From assembly GCA_916613615.1 (NCBI GenBank), contig OU744724.1:57481898-57545897 (forward strand): 64,000 nucleotides of DNA. The letters run 5' to 3'. The position numbers and the translations under genes were made by a program. Below are positions 1-12,600 of this stretch, one piece after another. The stretch is from Steromphala cineraria. Its lineage: Eukaryota; Mollusca; Gastropoda; Trochida; Trochidae. The first letter of the stretch is position 1; the number at the start of each line of letters is the position of its first letter. A model generated the notes under the pieces. That model was given only the letters and a program-made list of their open reading frames with translations, searched no databases and was not told where the DNA came from.

Positions 1-23
1 TGTTGAGGAAACAACACGGTTTC

Positions 24-168
24 AACTTACTTGGCCTTATGCTTCTAAGGAAAGATTGAAAATGGGTTTTAAGGGCGTGGCCCCTGTTGACCTATTTAGG
101 ACCACCAAGGTTATACATTATAATCCTCACTAGTCAAGGAATCTGTACACAAGTTTCTGGGCTATTCC
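24..168 (-). repeat. Fragment of the 145-bp repeat family
   Basis: About one unit of the tandem repeat seen in full at 1734-2872. It shares the 'ggccttatgcttct', 'ttaagggcgtggcccctgt' and 'ataatcctcactagtcaagg' blocks. It is diverged and has neither element terminus. Confidence 0.75.
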
Positions 169-977
169 AAAAAGGAGTAAATGTGTGTTTTTTTTATTGT
201 TTGTCGAGCTAGAAAATTTTCTACTTCGCACCTATAACCTACTTCAATAATTTCTCGATTGTTACCTATATTGATATGTGTATTGTTACGCAACGTTGAA
301 TGTTAAATCCTTTTGAACACTATGGGAACATCCTGTTCATAAGTCTACTTCCGGTTCTGAAATTTAAACAAATACGCACATTGAAAGTTTTGTTTTACCC
401 TTATTTCACCAATTTTTTTAAAGAACGAGGATGATATCTGAGATATAATACATATATTTTTTTACATTATTATATATACGGCATATGCTAATTAAGATTA
501 ATGACATTTTGACCAAAAAAATAAATAAAAAATAACTTACATTTCATATATGGAAAATATATTACATCTATTTAGTTATTGATAACATCTCTTTTTGCCT
601 TTATGGTTTTGTATTATCTTTAGAATGTATATAAATATAAATAAATAAATATATATATACGTACTTTTCATTTATAGATTTTCCCTCAATCGTAACGGAA
701 TAACTATTCAAAGCCGTTTGAGAGTTGTAATCTCATTGTTATAACCAGTTTCTATGGTGATTATGGCATAGCGGATATATTTATATATATACAAATCTAT
801 CTGGATTTATATTAAAGATTGTACCGAATGTGAAATACAGCAAGCAGGGATAACCTTCAGAGCGCGAGAAAAATCAATAGTTATTGTTTTACATCGCCGT
901 CTTTAAATTTTACATTCATAAGATGCAGTTCGCTTATGTACAGCGAGTGGCCATATATGTTTAAGTACATGTGACCA
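169..977. other. AT-rich stretch, no gene seen
   Basis: No reading frame with coding character, no RNA gene and no recognised repeat. There are short TATA/AATAAATA low-complexity runs near 470-660. Confidence 0.6.
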
Positions 978-1341
978 TTAAAGGGGCAGTAGCACGTTTT
1001 TAAAGGGAATATAAGGTGATGTCAGGAAAATGAAAATTAATGTTTCCAATTGGAAGACAATGTATTTAAACTAAATGGAGCACTAATAATTCAAATATAT
1101 AACGTAAAGTATAGCCATGCTATTCCTATTTCTTACACAAAGTGAATTAAAGGTGTTCACACAAAATGGCCGCCAATGGATTTTATGTGAATTTTCATAC
1201 ATTGTCCTCTGACTATGGATGATTGGCTTGTGTAATGAGATTTTTGACACTGTCAAAATAATACATTTAGCAATACCTTACAATTATCAGTGAAAAATTT
1301 AAGATATAAAATTATCAAAAAACGTGCTACTGCCCCTTTAA
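978..1341 (+). mobile_element. TTAA-flanked MITE (family 1), copy a
   Basis: The left end is TTAA followed by AGGGGCAGTAGCACGTTTTT and the right end is its reverse complement, ending CTGCCCCT then TTAA. The element is 364 bp with inverted termini of about 24 bp and no coding capacity. The TTAA at each end matches piggyBac-type target choice, but TTAA could also be part of the TIR. Other copies are at 3042, 35970, 41354, 41779, 44712, 48627 (partial) and 49468. Class assignment is inference. Confidence 0.8.
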
Positions 1342-1733
1342 GACTTCTGTGTAAATTAGTTGTTGTCAGAATAATTATCGTAAATTTAGTTATAATCTAT
1401 TTGCTGACATATTTTTTCGAAAACTTGAAAATCATCTCAGCTACATACACATAATTTCAACAAAATTTTCGGATGAATATTAATAAAACTGCATTTCATT
1501 TAATTCCATATATGCAGTACGGTTACGTTTAACATGGCCGTCGAATAGGACATTGGAATCACATGCTGTTCATACGATGTTTAAACCGGTGTCATTTGAT
1601 AACTTAAGGACGGATAGAGGAAATGTTATAATGTACATACTACATATAGTTGAGTCGATTTCCTTGCTGTTTGTAAAATGACAGCAATCGGATAATTACC
1701 TAATTTATGATAATTATTCTCAAAACAGCTAAT
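1342..1733. other. No gene seen
   Basis: AT-rich sequence between two mobile elements, with nothing recognised on either strand. Confidence 0.55.
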
Positions 1734-2872
1734 AAAAATAGAGCCATTGGCTCTGTAGCTCATCAGGCTTCATCATCAATTATGCTGTAGAGTGTGGCCA
1801 ATGATACCCCCTTTGTAGAGGCCACAGGGGCACCAATCATAAAATTAAGTATATATAGGCGACAAGTTTCAGTTTTCTAGGCCTTATACTTCAGGAGAAG
1901 AAGATGAAAATAGATTTGAAGGACGTTCCTGTTGCCTTTATTAGGGGTCACAGGGCAACCAAAGCTACAATTATAATCCTCACTAGCCAAGGAGGCTATA
2001 CACAAAGTTTCAGCTTTCTAGGCCTCATGGTTCTGGAGAAGAAGATGCAAATAGGTTTTTAGGGCGTGGCCCCTGTGGCCCTTATTAGGGGTCACAGGGC
2101 CACCAAAGCTACAATTCATAATCCTCACTAGCCAAGGAGTCTGTACACAAAGTTTCAGCTTTCTAGGCCTTATGCTTTTGGAGAAGAAGATGAAAATAGG
2201 TTTTTAGGGCGTGGCCCCTGTGGCCCTTATTAGGGGTCACAGGGCTACCAAAGCTACAATTTATAATCCTCACTAGCCAAGGAGTCTGTACACAAAGTTT
2301 CAGCTTTCTAGGCCTTATGCTTCTGGAGAAGAAGATGAAAATAGGTTTTTAGGGCGTGGCCCCTGTGGCCCTTATTAGGGATCACAGGGCTACCAAAGCT
2401 ACAATTTATAATCCTCCCAAGGAGTCTGTACACAAAGTTTCAGCTTTCTAGGCCTTATGGTTCTGGAGAAGAAGATGAAAATAGGTTTTTAGGGCGTGGC
2501 CCCTGTGGCCCTTATTAGGGGTCACAGGGCTACCAAAGCTACAATTTATAATCCTCACTAGCCAAGGAGTCTGTACACAAGGTTTCAGCTTTCTAGGCCT
2601 TATGGTTCTGGAGAAGAAGATGAAAATAGGTTTTTAGGGTGTGGCCCCTGTGGCCCTTATTAGGGGTCACAGGGCCACCAAAGCTACAATTTATAATCCT
2701 CACTAGCTAAGGAGTCTGTACACAAAGTTTCAGCTTTCTAGGCCTTATAGTTCTGGAGAAGAAGTCGAAATTCCACAAAGTTTACGGACGGATGGACGGA
2801 CGGACGGACGGACGCCGGACACCATGCCATGCCATAAGCCCATCGGGCCTTACAGGCCAGATGAGCTAAAAA
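1734..2872 (-). mobile_element. Element carrying 145-bp tandem repeats, full copy (minus)
   Basis: One end has the palindrome AGAGCCATTGGCTCT next to 'gtagctcatcaggcttcat'. The other end reads 'agcccatcgggccttacagg' then 'gatgagctaaaaa', preceded by a GGAC-rich run. Between them are about seven tandem units of ~145 bp, anchored by 'ttctggagaagaagatgaaa'; one unit lacks 6 bp. The ends plus a variable number of internal repeats recur at 27438-28270, so this is a mobile unit and not a plain satellite. The architecture resembles bivalve tandem-repeat-containing MITE/Helitron-like elements (pearl/HINE type). That assignment is inference. Short open frames inside are not genes. Confidence 0.75.
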
Positions 2873-3041
2873 TGAAAATCAATGGGAATGACGTCGTGTG
2901 AATTTAATATTAGGTTTATATTGCGCCTACAGTTCTATATATACTTGGAGCTGCCGAAACTCACCACATACATATTCGTGTTGTACATTTTTTATGTTCG
3001 GTTAATGTTACGAACATAAATCGTACATTCATAAGCGCTTT

Positions 3042-3833
3042 TTAAAGGGACAGTAGCACGTTTTGAGGGGGAATATATGGTGATGTCCGGAAAATGAAAA
3101 TAAATGTTTCCAATTGAGATACAATGTATTTAAACTTAATGAAGCGTTAATAAATCAAATATATATTGTAAAGTTTAGCCATGTGATCAGTAGCACGTTT
3201 TTAGGGGGAATATAAGGTGATGTCCGGAAAGTGAAAATAAATGTTTCCAATTGAAATACAATGTATTTAAACTTAATGAAGCGTTAATAAATCAAATATA
3301 TATTGTAAAGTTTAGCCATGTGATACATTTTCTTACACAAATTGAGTAAAAGGTGTTCACACAAAAATGGCCGCCAATGGACTTTTTGTGAATCTTTTTA
3401 ATATATTCTCTGACTATGGATGATTGGTTTGTGTAATTGGATTTTTTAAACTATAAAAATGATGGTATAAACATTAAAGGGACAGTAGCACGTTTAGGGG
3501 AAATACATGATGATGTCCGGAAAATGAAAATAAATGTTTCCAGTTGAAATACAATGTATTTAAACTTAATGAAGCGTTAATAAATCAAATATATATTGTA
3601 AAGTTTAGCCATGTGATACTTTTTCTTACACAACATGAGTAAACGGTGTTCACACAAAAATGGCCGCCAATGGACTTTTTGTGAATCTTTTAAATATATT
3701 CTCTGACTATGGATGATTGGTTTGTGTAATTAGATATTTGAAACTATAAATAATGGTATAAACATTAACACATACAATTATCAATAAAAATAGAAATATA
3801 AAATTTTCAAAACACTTGCTACTGTCCCTTTAA
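3042..3833 (+). mobile_element. Nested/tandem TTAA MITE (family 1) cluster
   Basis: Three left ends in the same orientation: at 3042 (TTAAAGGGACAGTAGCACG), at about 3188 (CAGTAGCACG, a 138-bp partial duplication of the first), and at 3474. Only one right end remains, at 3830-3833. The last copy, 3474-3833, is complete at 360 bp. The middle copy stops exactly at a TTAA that is internal in the complete copy ('aaacattaacacat'). This suggests self-insertion at TTAA followed by loss of the distal part. Confidence 0.75.
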
Positions 3834-4331
3834 TGCAGTTCGCTTTATATATAGAACTGGATTTTCTGAGACTTCTGTATGTTCATTGCTGGTGATAAGC
3901 TAGCAGTAGGAATCCATTTCCATGTATTAAACAATTCAGCACATGCACATACCTTTTGATCTGGGTCATCAATGCATTATTGATGCATTCAATTCTTGTC
4001 CATTTCTTTATAATCCTACATTTATCACTCATATCGACAGTATGAGATTTCATGCCTTTCAAAGTGGCCTTATACAGACATTTCATTCATAACAAAGGGC
4101 GAAATCGCTGTCGTGTTCAACACGTGCGCGTGGTGGGGATTTCAAACGCGAATGACATGTGTCAAGTTTGACAGCTCGTGATGTCTGCTATAGACAATCG
4201 CGTGCAAAATCGCCAACTGTTCAGACTAAGGATGATTTTATTTTGGAAGAAGTCAAGATAATCTAGGATACTAAGATGATTCATCTTACTAATAATATCC
4301 CAAACAAGAAACTTGTAACACTAAAAAAATG
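3834..4331. other. No gene seen
   Basis: A weak open frame on the minus strand (3883-4086) has no recognisable similarity or coding composition. No repeat identified. Confidence 0.5.
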
Positions 4332-4486
4332 AATGAATTTCATAAGTGTTTGTCCACACGTTTATAACCTGTTTGAAAGTTGATGGTTAACTTGTATAAC
4401 TTGCGTGGCTTAATTGCGTAGCTTTACTTACAAGTTTTTCAAAAAAAGGTCAAAACCGCTCGGACAAACACTTTATGGAACTCATT
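4332..4486. mobile_element. Short TIR element (possible MITE)
   Basis: The left end AATGAATTTCATAAGTGTTTG is repeated in inverted form at the right end (CAAACACTTTATGGAACTCATT), with about 22 of 25 positions matching. Length is about 155 bp. No clear target-site duplication and no coding capacity. Confidence 0.5.
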
Positions 4487-4739
4487 TCTGATATATTCTA
4501 TCTTTGAAATTGAAATGATTTTATAACTTCAAATAAAACATTTTATTGAATATAAATGAGAAATCAAATGACTACCACATAAAGATATCTTTGCACGCCA
4601 ATATTCATTTAAACTTTTGTCAGACTAAGGCATTCTCTTTGCAAAATGTAAAACTTAAACAGATTTTGAAAAAAAAATATTTCACCGGTCTTACCTTTGT
4701 TGCAAGGTTGGGCCACAAAGTTAATAATTTTTGCAAGGA

Positions 4740-5345
4740 GTTTAGCCACCATCCGTCCGTCCGTAAACTTTGTGGAATTTCGACTTCTTCTCCAGAACCA
4801 TAAGGCCTAGAAAGCTGAAACTTTGTGTACATACTCCTTGACTAGTGAGGATTATAAATTGTAGCTTTGGTGGTCCTGTGGTCCATAATAAGGGCCACAT
4901 AGACTACGCTGTAAAAACCTATTTTCATGTTCTTCTCTGGAACCATAAGGCCTAGAAAGCTGAAACTTTGTGTACAGAATCCTTGACTAATGGGGATTAT
5001 AAATTGTAGCTGTTGTGGCCCTGTGGCCCCTAATTAAGGCCACAGGGGCCACGCCCTAAAAACATATTTTCATCTTTTTCTCCAGAACCATACGGGCTAG
5101 AAATCTGAAACTTTGTGTACAGACTCCTTGACTAGTGAGGATTATGATGTATAGCATTTGTGGCCATGTGCCCCTGTGGCGCTCCTAATAAGGGCCTCAG
5201 GGGCCACACCCTTTACCCTAATTTCATCTTTTTCTCAAGAAGCATCAGGCCTAGAAAGCTGAAACTTTGTGTGCAAACTCCTTAGTTAGATAAGGAGGAT
5301 TCCAAATTGTACTTTTGGTGACCCTGTGGTCCAAAGTGTGTAAGG
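4740..5345 (+). mobile_element. 145-bp repeat element, truncated at both ends
   Basis: Begins in the CCGTCCGTCC run ('atccgtccgtccgtaaactt') and contains about four diverged ~145-bp units in plus orientation. It breaks off in the terminal unit at 'ctgtggtccaaagtg', without the AGAGCC hairpin end. Compare the intact plus-strand copy at 27438-28270. Confidence 0.75.
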
Positions 5346-6210
5346 AAACGATATTGCCGTTCAATTTCTCGCCTAGTTAGGGGTTTCACATCCACGCGTT
5401 TAGTGTGTTTCTCGCAAATATGAAAGATAAAGTTCAAAATTTAACATCAATTAAAGTAAGTTGGTCCCTGGAAAAATAACATGATTATCTTTATTCATTT
5501 CAACCCCCTTTCGATTGAATTATCTTGTAATTTGATTAGTAGCGTTTCTTTTGGACACTAGTTTAATTTGATAGTATATAGAATGGTTTTAGTTTTATGA
5601 TGAAACAATTTCCTCTTTTGTTTAATTATTTGAGTAAATAATGAAAAAATAAAGTTCATTTTTTCGGAACTTGACATTATGCATGTTCTACCTTTGCGAT
5701 TATTATTAGCCACCTAAGTTTTAATGTAATGTATAGTCGTCATTTGTCATTGAAAAATAGAAGACAAACTTAACCATTTGAAAAATTAATTCGTGATATA
5801 TAAATAAATCCCAGCAATCAGGTTATGCATCAAAATGGTCGCTCGGTGTTTTCGGGATGAAGCTAAACTTCATACAGCATCAACTTCGAAAACAATATGC
5901 GATTGGCTGTCGAACGTCTCCAGCAAGATATGGCATCTTTTCAGATTGACCTAACGGCGTAATGTCAGAGTTCAAGCGAGACGGACCAACTTATCGGCCT
6001 ATGTTAGATTGACAGTATGGCCTGATAAAAAACTGTTGATTTTGATTTATTTATTTAGCAACAGTCAAAGACGTGACTAAGACGTACCGTCACATGCATG
6101 TCGTTCTAATTCATTCAACAGGTGTTCTATTGTCGTTTCTGATATTCGGTTTTGCAAGATTTGATAAGATTTACAAGGAAGTTGACTACGTAGCATGCTG
6201 TTTGTATATA
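5346..6210. other. No gene seen
   Basis: AT-rich, with short unconvincing open frames on either strand and no recognised repeat. Confidence 0.5.
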
Positions 6211-6698
6211 GGGCAAACTGACCGAGGTTCGGACACTACCCGCAGTCGCCCGAACTTCGGACACTTTTGATTAGAAGCTGACGCAGTTATACGTGCAATA
6301 TCTACATGTCATTTATTTCAAAATATTTCTTTGCAATCTGTCTTGATATATATATATATTTCTCTTGATAAACATTTTATTATCGTACCTATTTCCCAAC
6401 TTATTTTTTCGGACAGGGGCAACAAACCGGTTCATGGAGGTAATTGGCGAAATATTTGTTTTCATGTAAATGTTTGCACAAATTTCAGGAAATGTAGAAA
6501 GCGCCAAAAGATGCTTTATTTGTTTTAAAAATAAACTACTATATAATAAATATTTCTAAAAAAAATCGTAATACAATACAAAATTTCGTTCCTAATGGCA
6601 TAATTGGCTTAAAATTGTTTTCTTCCAAAAATAATTTACGATACGATTTTTGAAAATATTTAGATCGGAACAACGTCTGAACCTCGGTCAGTTTGCTC
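6211..6698. mobile_element. TA-flanked TIR element (Tc1/mariner-like MITE)
   Basis: GGGCAAACTGACCGAGGTTC at the left end is matched by an inverted copy at the right (GAACCTCGGTCAGTTTGCTC). It is flanked by TA on both sides (6209-6210 and 6699-6700). Length is 488 bp with no transposase. TA duplication is the signature of Tc1/mariner-type insertion; the assignment is inferred. Confidence 0.65.
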
Positions 6699-9185
6699 TA
6701 AGCATTTGTGTACAATGCTTGAACAACGCCGTCTGTCGATCAATCAGTCCGTGAACGTTGGTAATGTATTTTCGGTTCAATTCCACTAAAACTAATCTAT
6801 GTTTGATTGATATTTCCTATCGTTTCACTATCTATATATTTTTATAACGTTCGACGGAATGAATGATGGCAAAAACTTACCTTACAAAAATATAGGTTTA
6901 GCACAGTGACAGTACGACACCTTGTAGGCTATTATAGACCAAAAGTTTCTGTACAAATACCTAAATTCTCCCTTTATTTAGTTGGCGCTTTAGAAATTGT
7001 ACATCAAGTCATTATTAGAAGCTGTATCTAAAATATATAGATTTAAATCCCTTTAAAAGGATGTTTTTCATGTATACGTCAAATAAAAAATACAGACAAC
7101 GTACCGTGAAAAACATGGATTTCTCGGATATGCGTATGAATGCCCTCACACTCATAGTATATATTAATATGTATAGTACATTTATATATATTTTTAATAA
7201 TTTATCAAATTTGATTTTTTCAATAGGGTAATATGAAAGGCTTTGTTGACGTTGTTTTGCAGTTAGCATCATGTTGAAATCTTTGTTGTGATTATCAAAG
7301 AAATAAACATTACCTCCTGTATTATTCCACTTATAGGTTTTATTTGAGGACTTGGTCTATAGCTAGCTACCATCAGATCGATTCTCTAATTAAGATTCAT
7401 GATGCGTGAGGTTTTATATCCTTTACGTTTCAACGAACTTTTATCGTTGGTCTTGATCATCCAAAAAGGACCATGACATTTCCTTTGATTTATCAATAAG
7501 ATCAACTAACAATATTCACTGATTCGTGAATCTTCATCATATCATACCAAATAATTCACATTTTTTCTTTATCTTAAATCGTTTGACACATCTGAGTAAA
7601 TTGTCAAAGTTTTAGAAACGCGAATACCGCAAGATCTTAAGATAATATCCATGTAACGAGTAATTTCGATCAAATCAAGACATAATTTCGATCTGTTTTA
7701 CGAATATAATTATATTCTACTCGTATCATAACGTTATGTGGGTCACTATTTAACAATGGTTATTTCAAAGTAATATATAAAAATGGTCCAGATTTCAAAG
7801 TAGATATTTCAAATCGAAACATGTTGTAATGAATGTCAATACTTCTTAGTAATTACAACACTATAAATCACAGTTACTTACCAAGGACGATCGTGTATTA
7901 TTGATAAAACAGCAAGGTGACCCAACAAATTTGGGCAATTTTTAATCTTTTGATTACACATCTCGATTATAAATCAAAGATGTATCGGAAACATTTTCAA
8001 ATTACGATGCAAATCTTAGTACGACATTGAAGTCCAACTCATTAAATGAAGGACTCAAAACTGTCATATCAAATGAAACAACCTCACGGAGTATATAGGT
8101 TAAGGCTGGAGTTAGCGCTAAAATTCAGGTAAAGATGATTATTGCTGAAGCCACAGATTTGGGAATAAAATCTTATATGGAGAATGGAAACGACGGAGAA
8201 GATTGATGCTGACAGTGGAAGAATTAAGATGGTCTTTATAGCTCCAAGAATAGCATGCGTTCGACTGACCCAGTAACGACTTTCTGTGTTTAAAGACGCC
8301 ATCGGCGGTAATCGAATTCTTTTCTTGTTTTGGGATTTTCTTTGAGTATTGATTTATATACTTTAATCTTGATTGTGAAGAGTTTGCAACGCAATTGTGA
8401 AAGTAAGGATTTATTTAAAGATAATTTAAGATTTGAAAAAAAATATGATCTGCTCGGCTTTATGGTGGTAATCCTAAAAGTGACGTCATTGCTTAAATAT
8501 TAAGTTGAGATTTCCGGAATCTCCCCAAAATGACTTTTAATGACGGTGTATTTGTTAGTAATTATTCTTGACATAGAAATTTTTATTTCTTTTTCCAGAT
8601 TTGTCTTAAATATGGAACTATTAATATAACCTTTCTGTTTTAATAAATTTATATTTAGATGATGCTGATCGTAATGATCATATTTAGCATTAATAATCTT
8701 AAAATACGGTATTCACATTGCAAAAAAAGATTGGACTAAATCTTGGAATTTTGAATGCGATTGCCTTTTTATTCAACTTCAGTCTACATTTCAAATTGCT
8801 CAACATCTTAAAATGACCCATTTACCATTTTCTCAAAAACATTTTTTTTTAATATGATACTCTGAAACGTAAAAGTCGATGCCAAGGGTCTAAATAAGAC
8901 ATTTTGACGTCTCTTTACCGTGGTACTGCGTCTCAGATTAATGTTCTTGATATGTTCATGATTTGTTTAGTATATTGGCTTCTCTTAGGATCAACAAATT
9001 AGGGCTTGACATACTAAACTGAGTGAACTCGCATATTGCATAAGCATAGGGTTTTAGTATATAAAGGTGTGCCCTGCTTTTACTAGGTCTTGCTTATTTA
9101 GTTGGTGATTTACAAGAACCAAGCTTGCTTGGCATAGTTCATTCGTAGATCCCTTACAGTAAAATCAATTCTGAAATTCAAACTG
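6699..9185. other. No gene seen
   Basis: Open frames here are under 90 codons and have AT-rich random composition. No RNA gene, TIR element or tandem repeat was identified. Confidence 0.5.
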
Positions 9186-9365
9186 CCACGAATGGTCTCG
9201 AGGCCTCGCTAATAAAACACTGGAAGTTAAAGAAATAAAGGGGGTCTCCAACTTCTAATTTTTAACGTCCAATGTTTTATTAGCGAGGCCCTCTCCGACC
9301 CTCTCGGGGCCTCGCTAATAAAACACTGGAAGTTAAAAATTAGAAGTTGGAGACCCCCTTTAATA
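9186..9365. repeat. Near-perfect foldback (hairpin) repeat
   Basis: The left arm, about 9237-9291, contains 'gggggtctccaacttctaat' through 'tgttttattagcgaggcc'. The right arm, about 9306-9361, is its near-exact reverse complement. The arms are ~55 bp separated by ~15 bp. A third partial copy ('gaggcctcgctaataaaaca') precedes it at 9199. This would extrude as a long stem or make double-stranded RNA if transcribed. Confidence 0.75.
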
Positions 9366-9519
9366 GTTCACTTCAAAAACTTGACTTAAATAAAGATCGA
9401 AGCCCACAATGACATTGAGTACCATTGAGAATGTCTTTCTACCAAGAACTCTCAATCCAATAATAGATTGATAACCTTAGTATCCAATAGTTAACTGACA
9501 TTACATAAATCTGCTGAAT

Positions 9520-10950
9520 TTGAAACTGTCATTACCGATATCTCCAATAGATAAACTGACATTACCTATATCTCCAATAGTTAAACTGTCGTTGCCTATG
9601 TCCCCAATAGTTGAACTGGCATTACCTAAGTCTCTTGAATTCAAAGCTGTGATTGCCTATGTCTTCCACATTCAAATTACCATTACCTATGTCTTCAACA
9701 ATTTGATATCATTACCTTATTCTCCCACATTCATACTGCCATTACCTATGTCTTCAACAATTTGATATCATTACCTTATTCTCCCACATTCATACTGCCA
9801 TTACCTATGTCTTCAACAATTTGATATCATTACCTTAGTCTCCCACATTCATACTGCCATTACCTATGTCTTCAACAATTTGATATCATTACCTTAGTCT
9901 CCCACATTCATACTGCCATTACCTATGTCTTCAACAATTTGATATCATTTCCCTGGTCTCCAACATTCATACTGCCATGCATGAATCGAACATTTTACTG
10001 TCATTTTACAGATGAATGCCATTACCCAACTATCTCCTACAATTTAACTGTCATTACAGGTGAAGGCCATTGCCTAGGTCTCCAACATTCATACTGACAT
10101 TACCTATGTCTCAAACAGTAAAACTGTCATTACCTTAATCACCTACAATTGGATGTCTTTTATCCATATCTCCTACAAATTAACTGCCATTACCTTAGTA
10201 TCCTATATATTTGAATGCAATTGCCTACATCTCAAACATTCAAACTGCCATTACCTAAATATCCGACAATTGAATGCCATTACCCAAATCTCATACAGTC
10301 ATTCCTTAAGTCTGATATAATTGAATGTCATAACCCTAGTCTCCTGCAAATTAAAATCATTACCTACGTCTCCTACGGTTAATCTGTCATCATCTAGATC
10401 TGCTATAATTGAATGCCATTACCCATTACCCAAATCTCCTACAAGTTAAAGACATTACCTAAGTCCTCTACAGTTGATTATCATTACCTATGTCTCCTAC
10501 ATACCTTTTCTCTGTCATTACCCAAGTCTTGAACAGTTGAAAGTCATTACCTAATTCTCCTACAATTTAACTGTCATAACCTCAGTCGTCTCCTTAACAT
10601 TTTAATGCCATTACCAATGTCTCTTGCAGTTGAACTGCCATTACCTAAGTCTGATATAATTGAATACCATTTCCAGAATCTCCTACAATTAACTGTCATT
10701 ACCTAAGTCTCCTACAGTTAAATATCAATCACTATGTCTCATACAATTTACTGTCATCATCTAAGTCTGCTGCAATTGAATTTCTTGTATTACGTCTCCT
10801 ACAGTTAAAATGTCTTCACTTTTATCTCATACAATTTACCAATTCCTTTACCTCAATCGCCTACAACGTAAACCATTTCTTTGCCTTTATAAATTATCTC
10901 CTACAGATTACCAATTCCTTCGCCTACATGTTACAACTTCATTTACCTTT
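9520..10950. repeat. Degenerate ~30-bp minisatellite with a 59-bp higher-order block
   Basis: Degenerate units built on 'cattacctaagtctcctaca' plus 'attgaactgc' repeat roughly every 30 bp. From about 9720 to 9970 two units form a 59-bp period: 'attcatactgccattaccta' starts at 9729 and 9788 and then recurs. The short open frame at 9520-9765 is repeat-encoded and not considered a gene. Confidence 0.8.
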
Positions 10951-10952
10951 GT

Positions 10953-11376
10953 CTGAACTGAACTGAACTGAACTTTATTTACACTCAGGCTGCAAACTGC
11001 AGCATAAGAGGTACAATACATATTTACATTTATACAACATACAATATACATTTATTAATGACACATGTGTTATAAAACTTATTTCTTAAATAATGACATG
11101 ATAATTTTACAAAAGATGGACAATTTTCTTAAAGTTCCTAATCTATTGGAATTAAATAATATATTCATTTTGTACATATTTGGTCTGTTATAATAATATC
11201 TATGCATATATTTAACTCTTTCGATTCTAACGTGGGGCATATAAATAAGTAATGGAATTCGTCACCAATATCATTTAAATTACATAGAGTACATTTTCTA
11301 TCTGTCAATGGGGTTCGTCGCCATCTACCTGTCTCAAACAACTAACCATTCAATGATATTGGTCTATTATACAGCT
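10953..11376 (-). pseudogene. 3' end of a non-LTR retrotransposon (RT C-terminus and tail)
   Basis: On the minus strand from 11335, one frame reads ETGRWRRTPLTDR then KCTLCNLNDIGDEFHYLF-I-C-P. This is the C-terminal cysteine/histidine segment (C-x2-C ... H-x4-C) found after the reverse transcriptase domain of many animal non-LTR elements. At the C run near 11233-11236 the frame shifts, consistent with loss of one C, and continues as HVRIERVKYMHRYYYNRPNM ... FCKIIMSLFKK with a stop at 11081-11079. The 3' UTR ends AATAAAGTT followed by tandem TTCAG (plus strand CTGAA, 10953-10973), a usual simple-repeat tail. There is an in-frame stop upstream of the ETGRW segment. This is a dead 5'-truncated copy; the clade (CR1/Jockey/L2-like) cannot be fixed from this piece. 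Confidence 0.75.
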
Positions 11377-12600
11377 AACATATTAGTTGACATCATCATC
11401 TACTTGTTCCTTCTCCCTTTCCTCTGTTCCTGGCTTGTTTCTTGTACATTTCACTTTTACATGATCCATATAGTTTCAAAATTCAGTGCAAAGAGTTGAA
11501 ATGTATACTTTCCCTGCGAGCAAACTATATACTATAGCTACTGTAGATTTCTACACACTTGTCCTTCCCCAATTCAAAACCGGTATCAGGGGACGGTCGG
11601 TTATTGATCGGGGGCAATGTCTTATCTCAAACTGTTGGTGTTGTGACGTCACAGCGCTCTTGGATCTACTTATAAATCTTTGCTTATTTTAGCAATTTGA
11701 TTTCGATTTGATTCGGTTCTTGACCCAAATAATTCGTTATTTGCTATTTTAGCCTTATAGTTTCTATCTCTGATTTGCGTATTTTAACCAAGGTTTTCTT
11801 CCAGATCATTATTTGATTTCCTTGATGGGTAGCTTTATGTGTTTCACGGTGCCTGTAATTTTTATATTTTGGTCATTTCTTTTAGAATATATGAGATGTT
11901 TTGAATGCATAACATTATTTTCTTAACAGTGTTTCCAAGTGTTTCTTCAAGATTATTATTTGATTTTCATTTTGAGCACCTTTATATTTTCATATTGTTT
12001 TAATTTCTTATCAAAGTATATGTCATGAAGAATCCCCTGTTGTCAAGGAGGCAACATCATCAACGCGATTTATCCTACCAAGATCTATTATTTTTTTCTC
12101 AAATAATTCGTTTATCAATCTGAATTAGATATTTCTCCTTTACAATGCACTAACATAACGTGTCAATTAATTTGCCATCATTATATAGTTAACTAGCTCG
12201 TTTGTGGTATGTTTGGCAGTGTGATTGGATTTGTGAACCCCAGTACCCTAATATATCATATCTACTTTAAAGTATAAATCACAAAAGGCTTGTCATAAAG
12301 TGGATGAATTCAGTGCACCATGGGAGTGATTTAAGGATGGTAATTGTTTACTTTGTAAAATATCAGTTTTCAGTTAAGTTGTCTGGTCATGTCATGTTGA
12401 TATCATTACATTATATTTTCTTTAAAAAACATGATTGTTAATTTTTGCCCATAAACACATTCGATAATGTACGTTGGATATGCACGACACCTATTTATAA
12501 ATGGGCCTATCCCGAGGGTCAAATTACGTCAAACACAGATTTGTTCACAACGGTTGTTTCTCCTCAACCTGACACCCCCTCTAAACAAGTGGAATGACCC
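11377..12600. other. No gene seen; one CRE palindrome
   Basis: No coding region recognised. A perfect TGACGTCA lies at 11644-11651, about 17 bp before 'cttataaatc'. Further on, 'ctatttataaatgg' near 12490 is TATA/MEF2-like. Function is not demonstrable from sequence. Confidence 0.4.
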
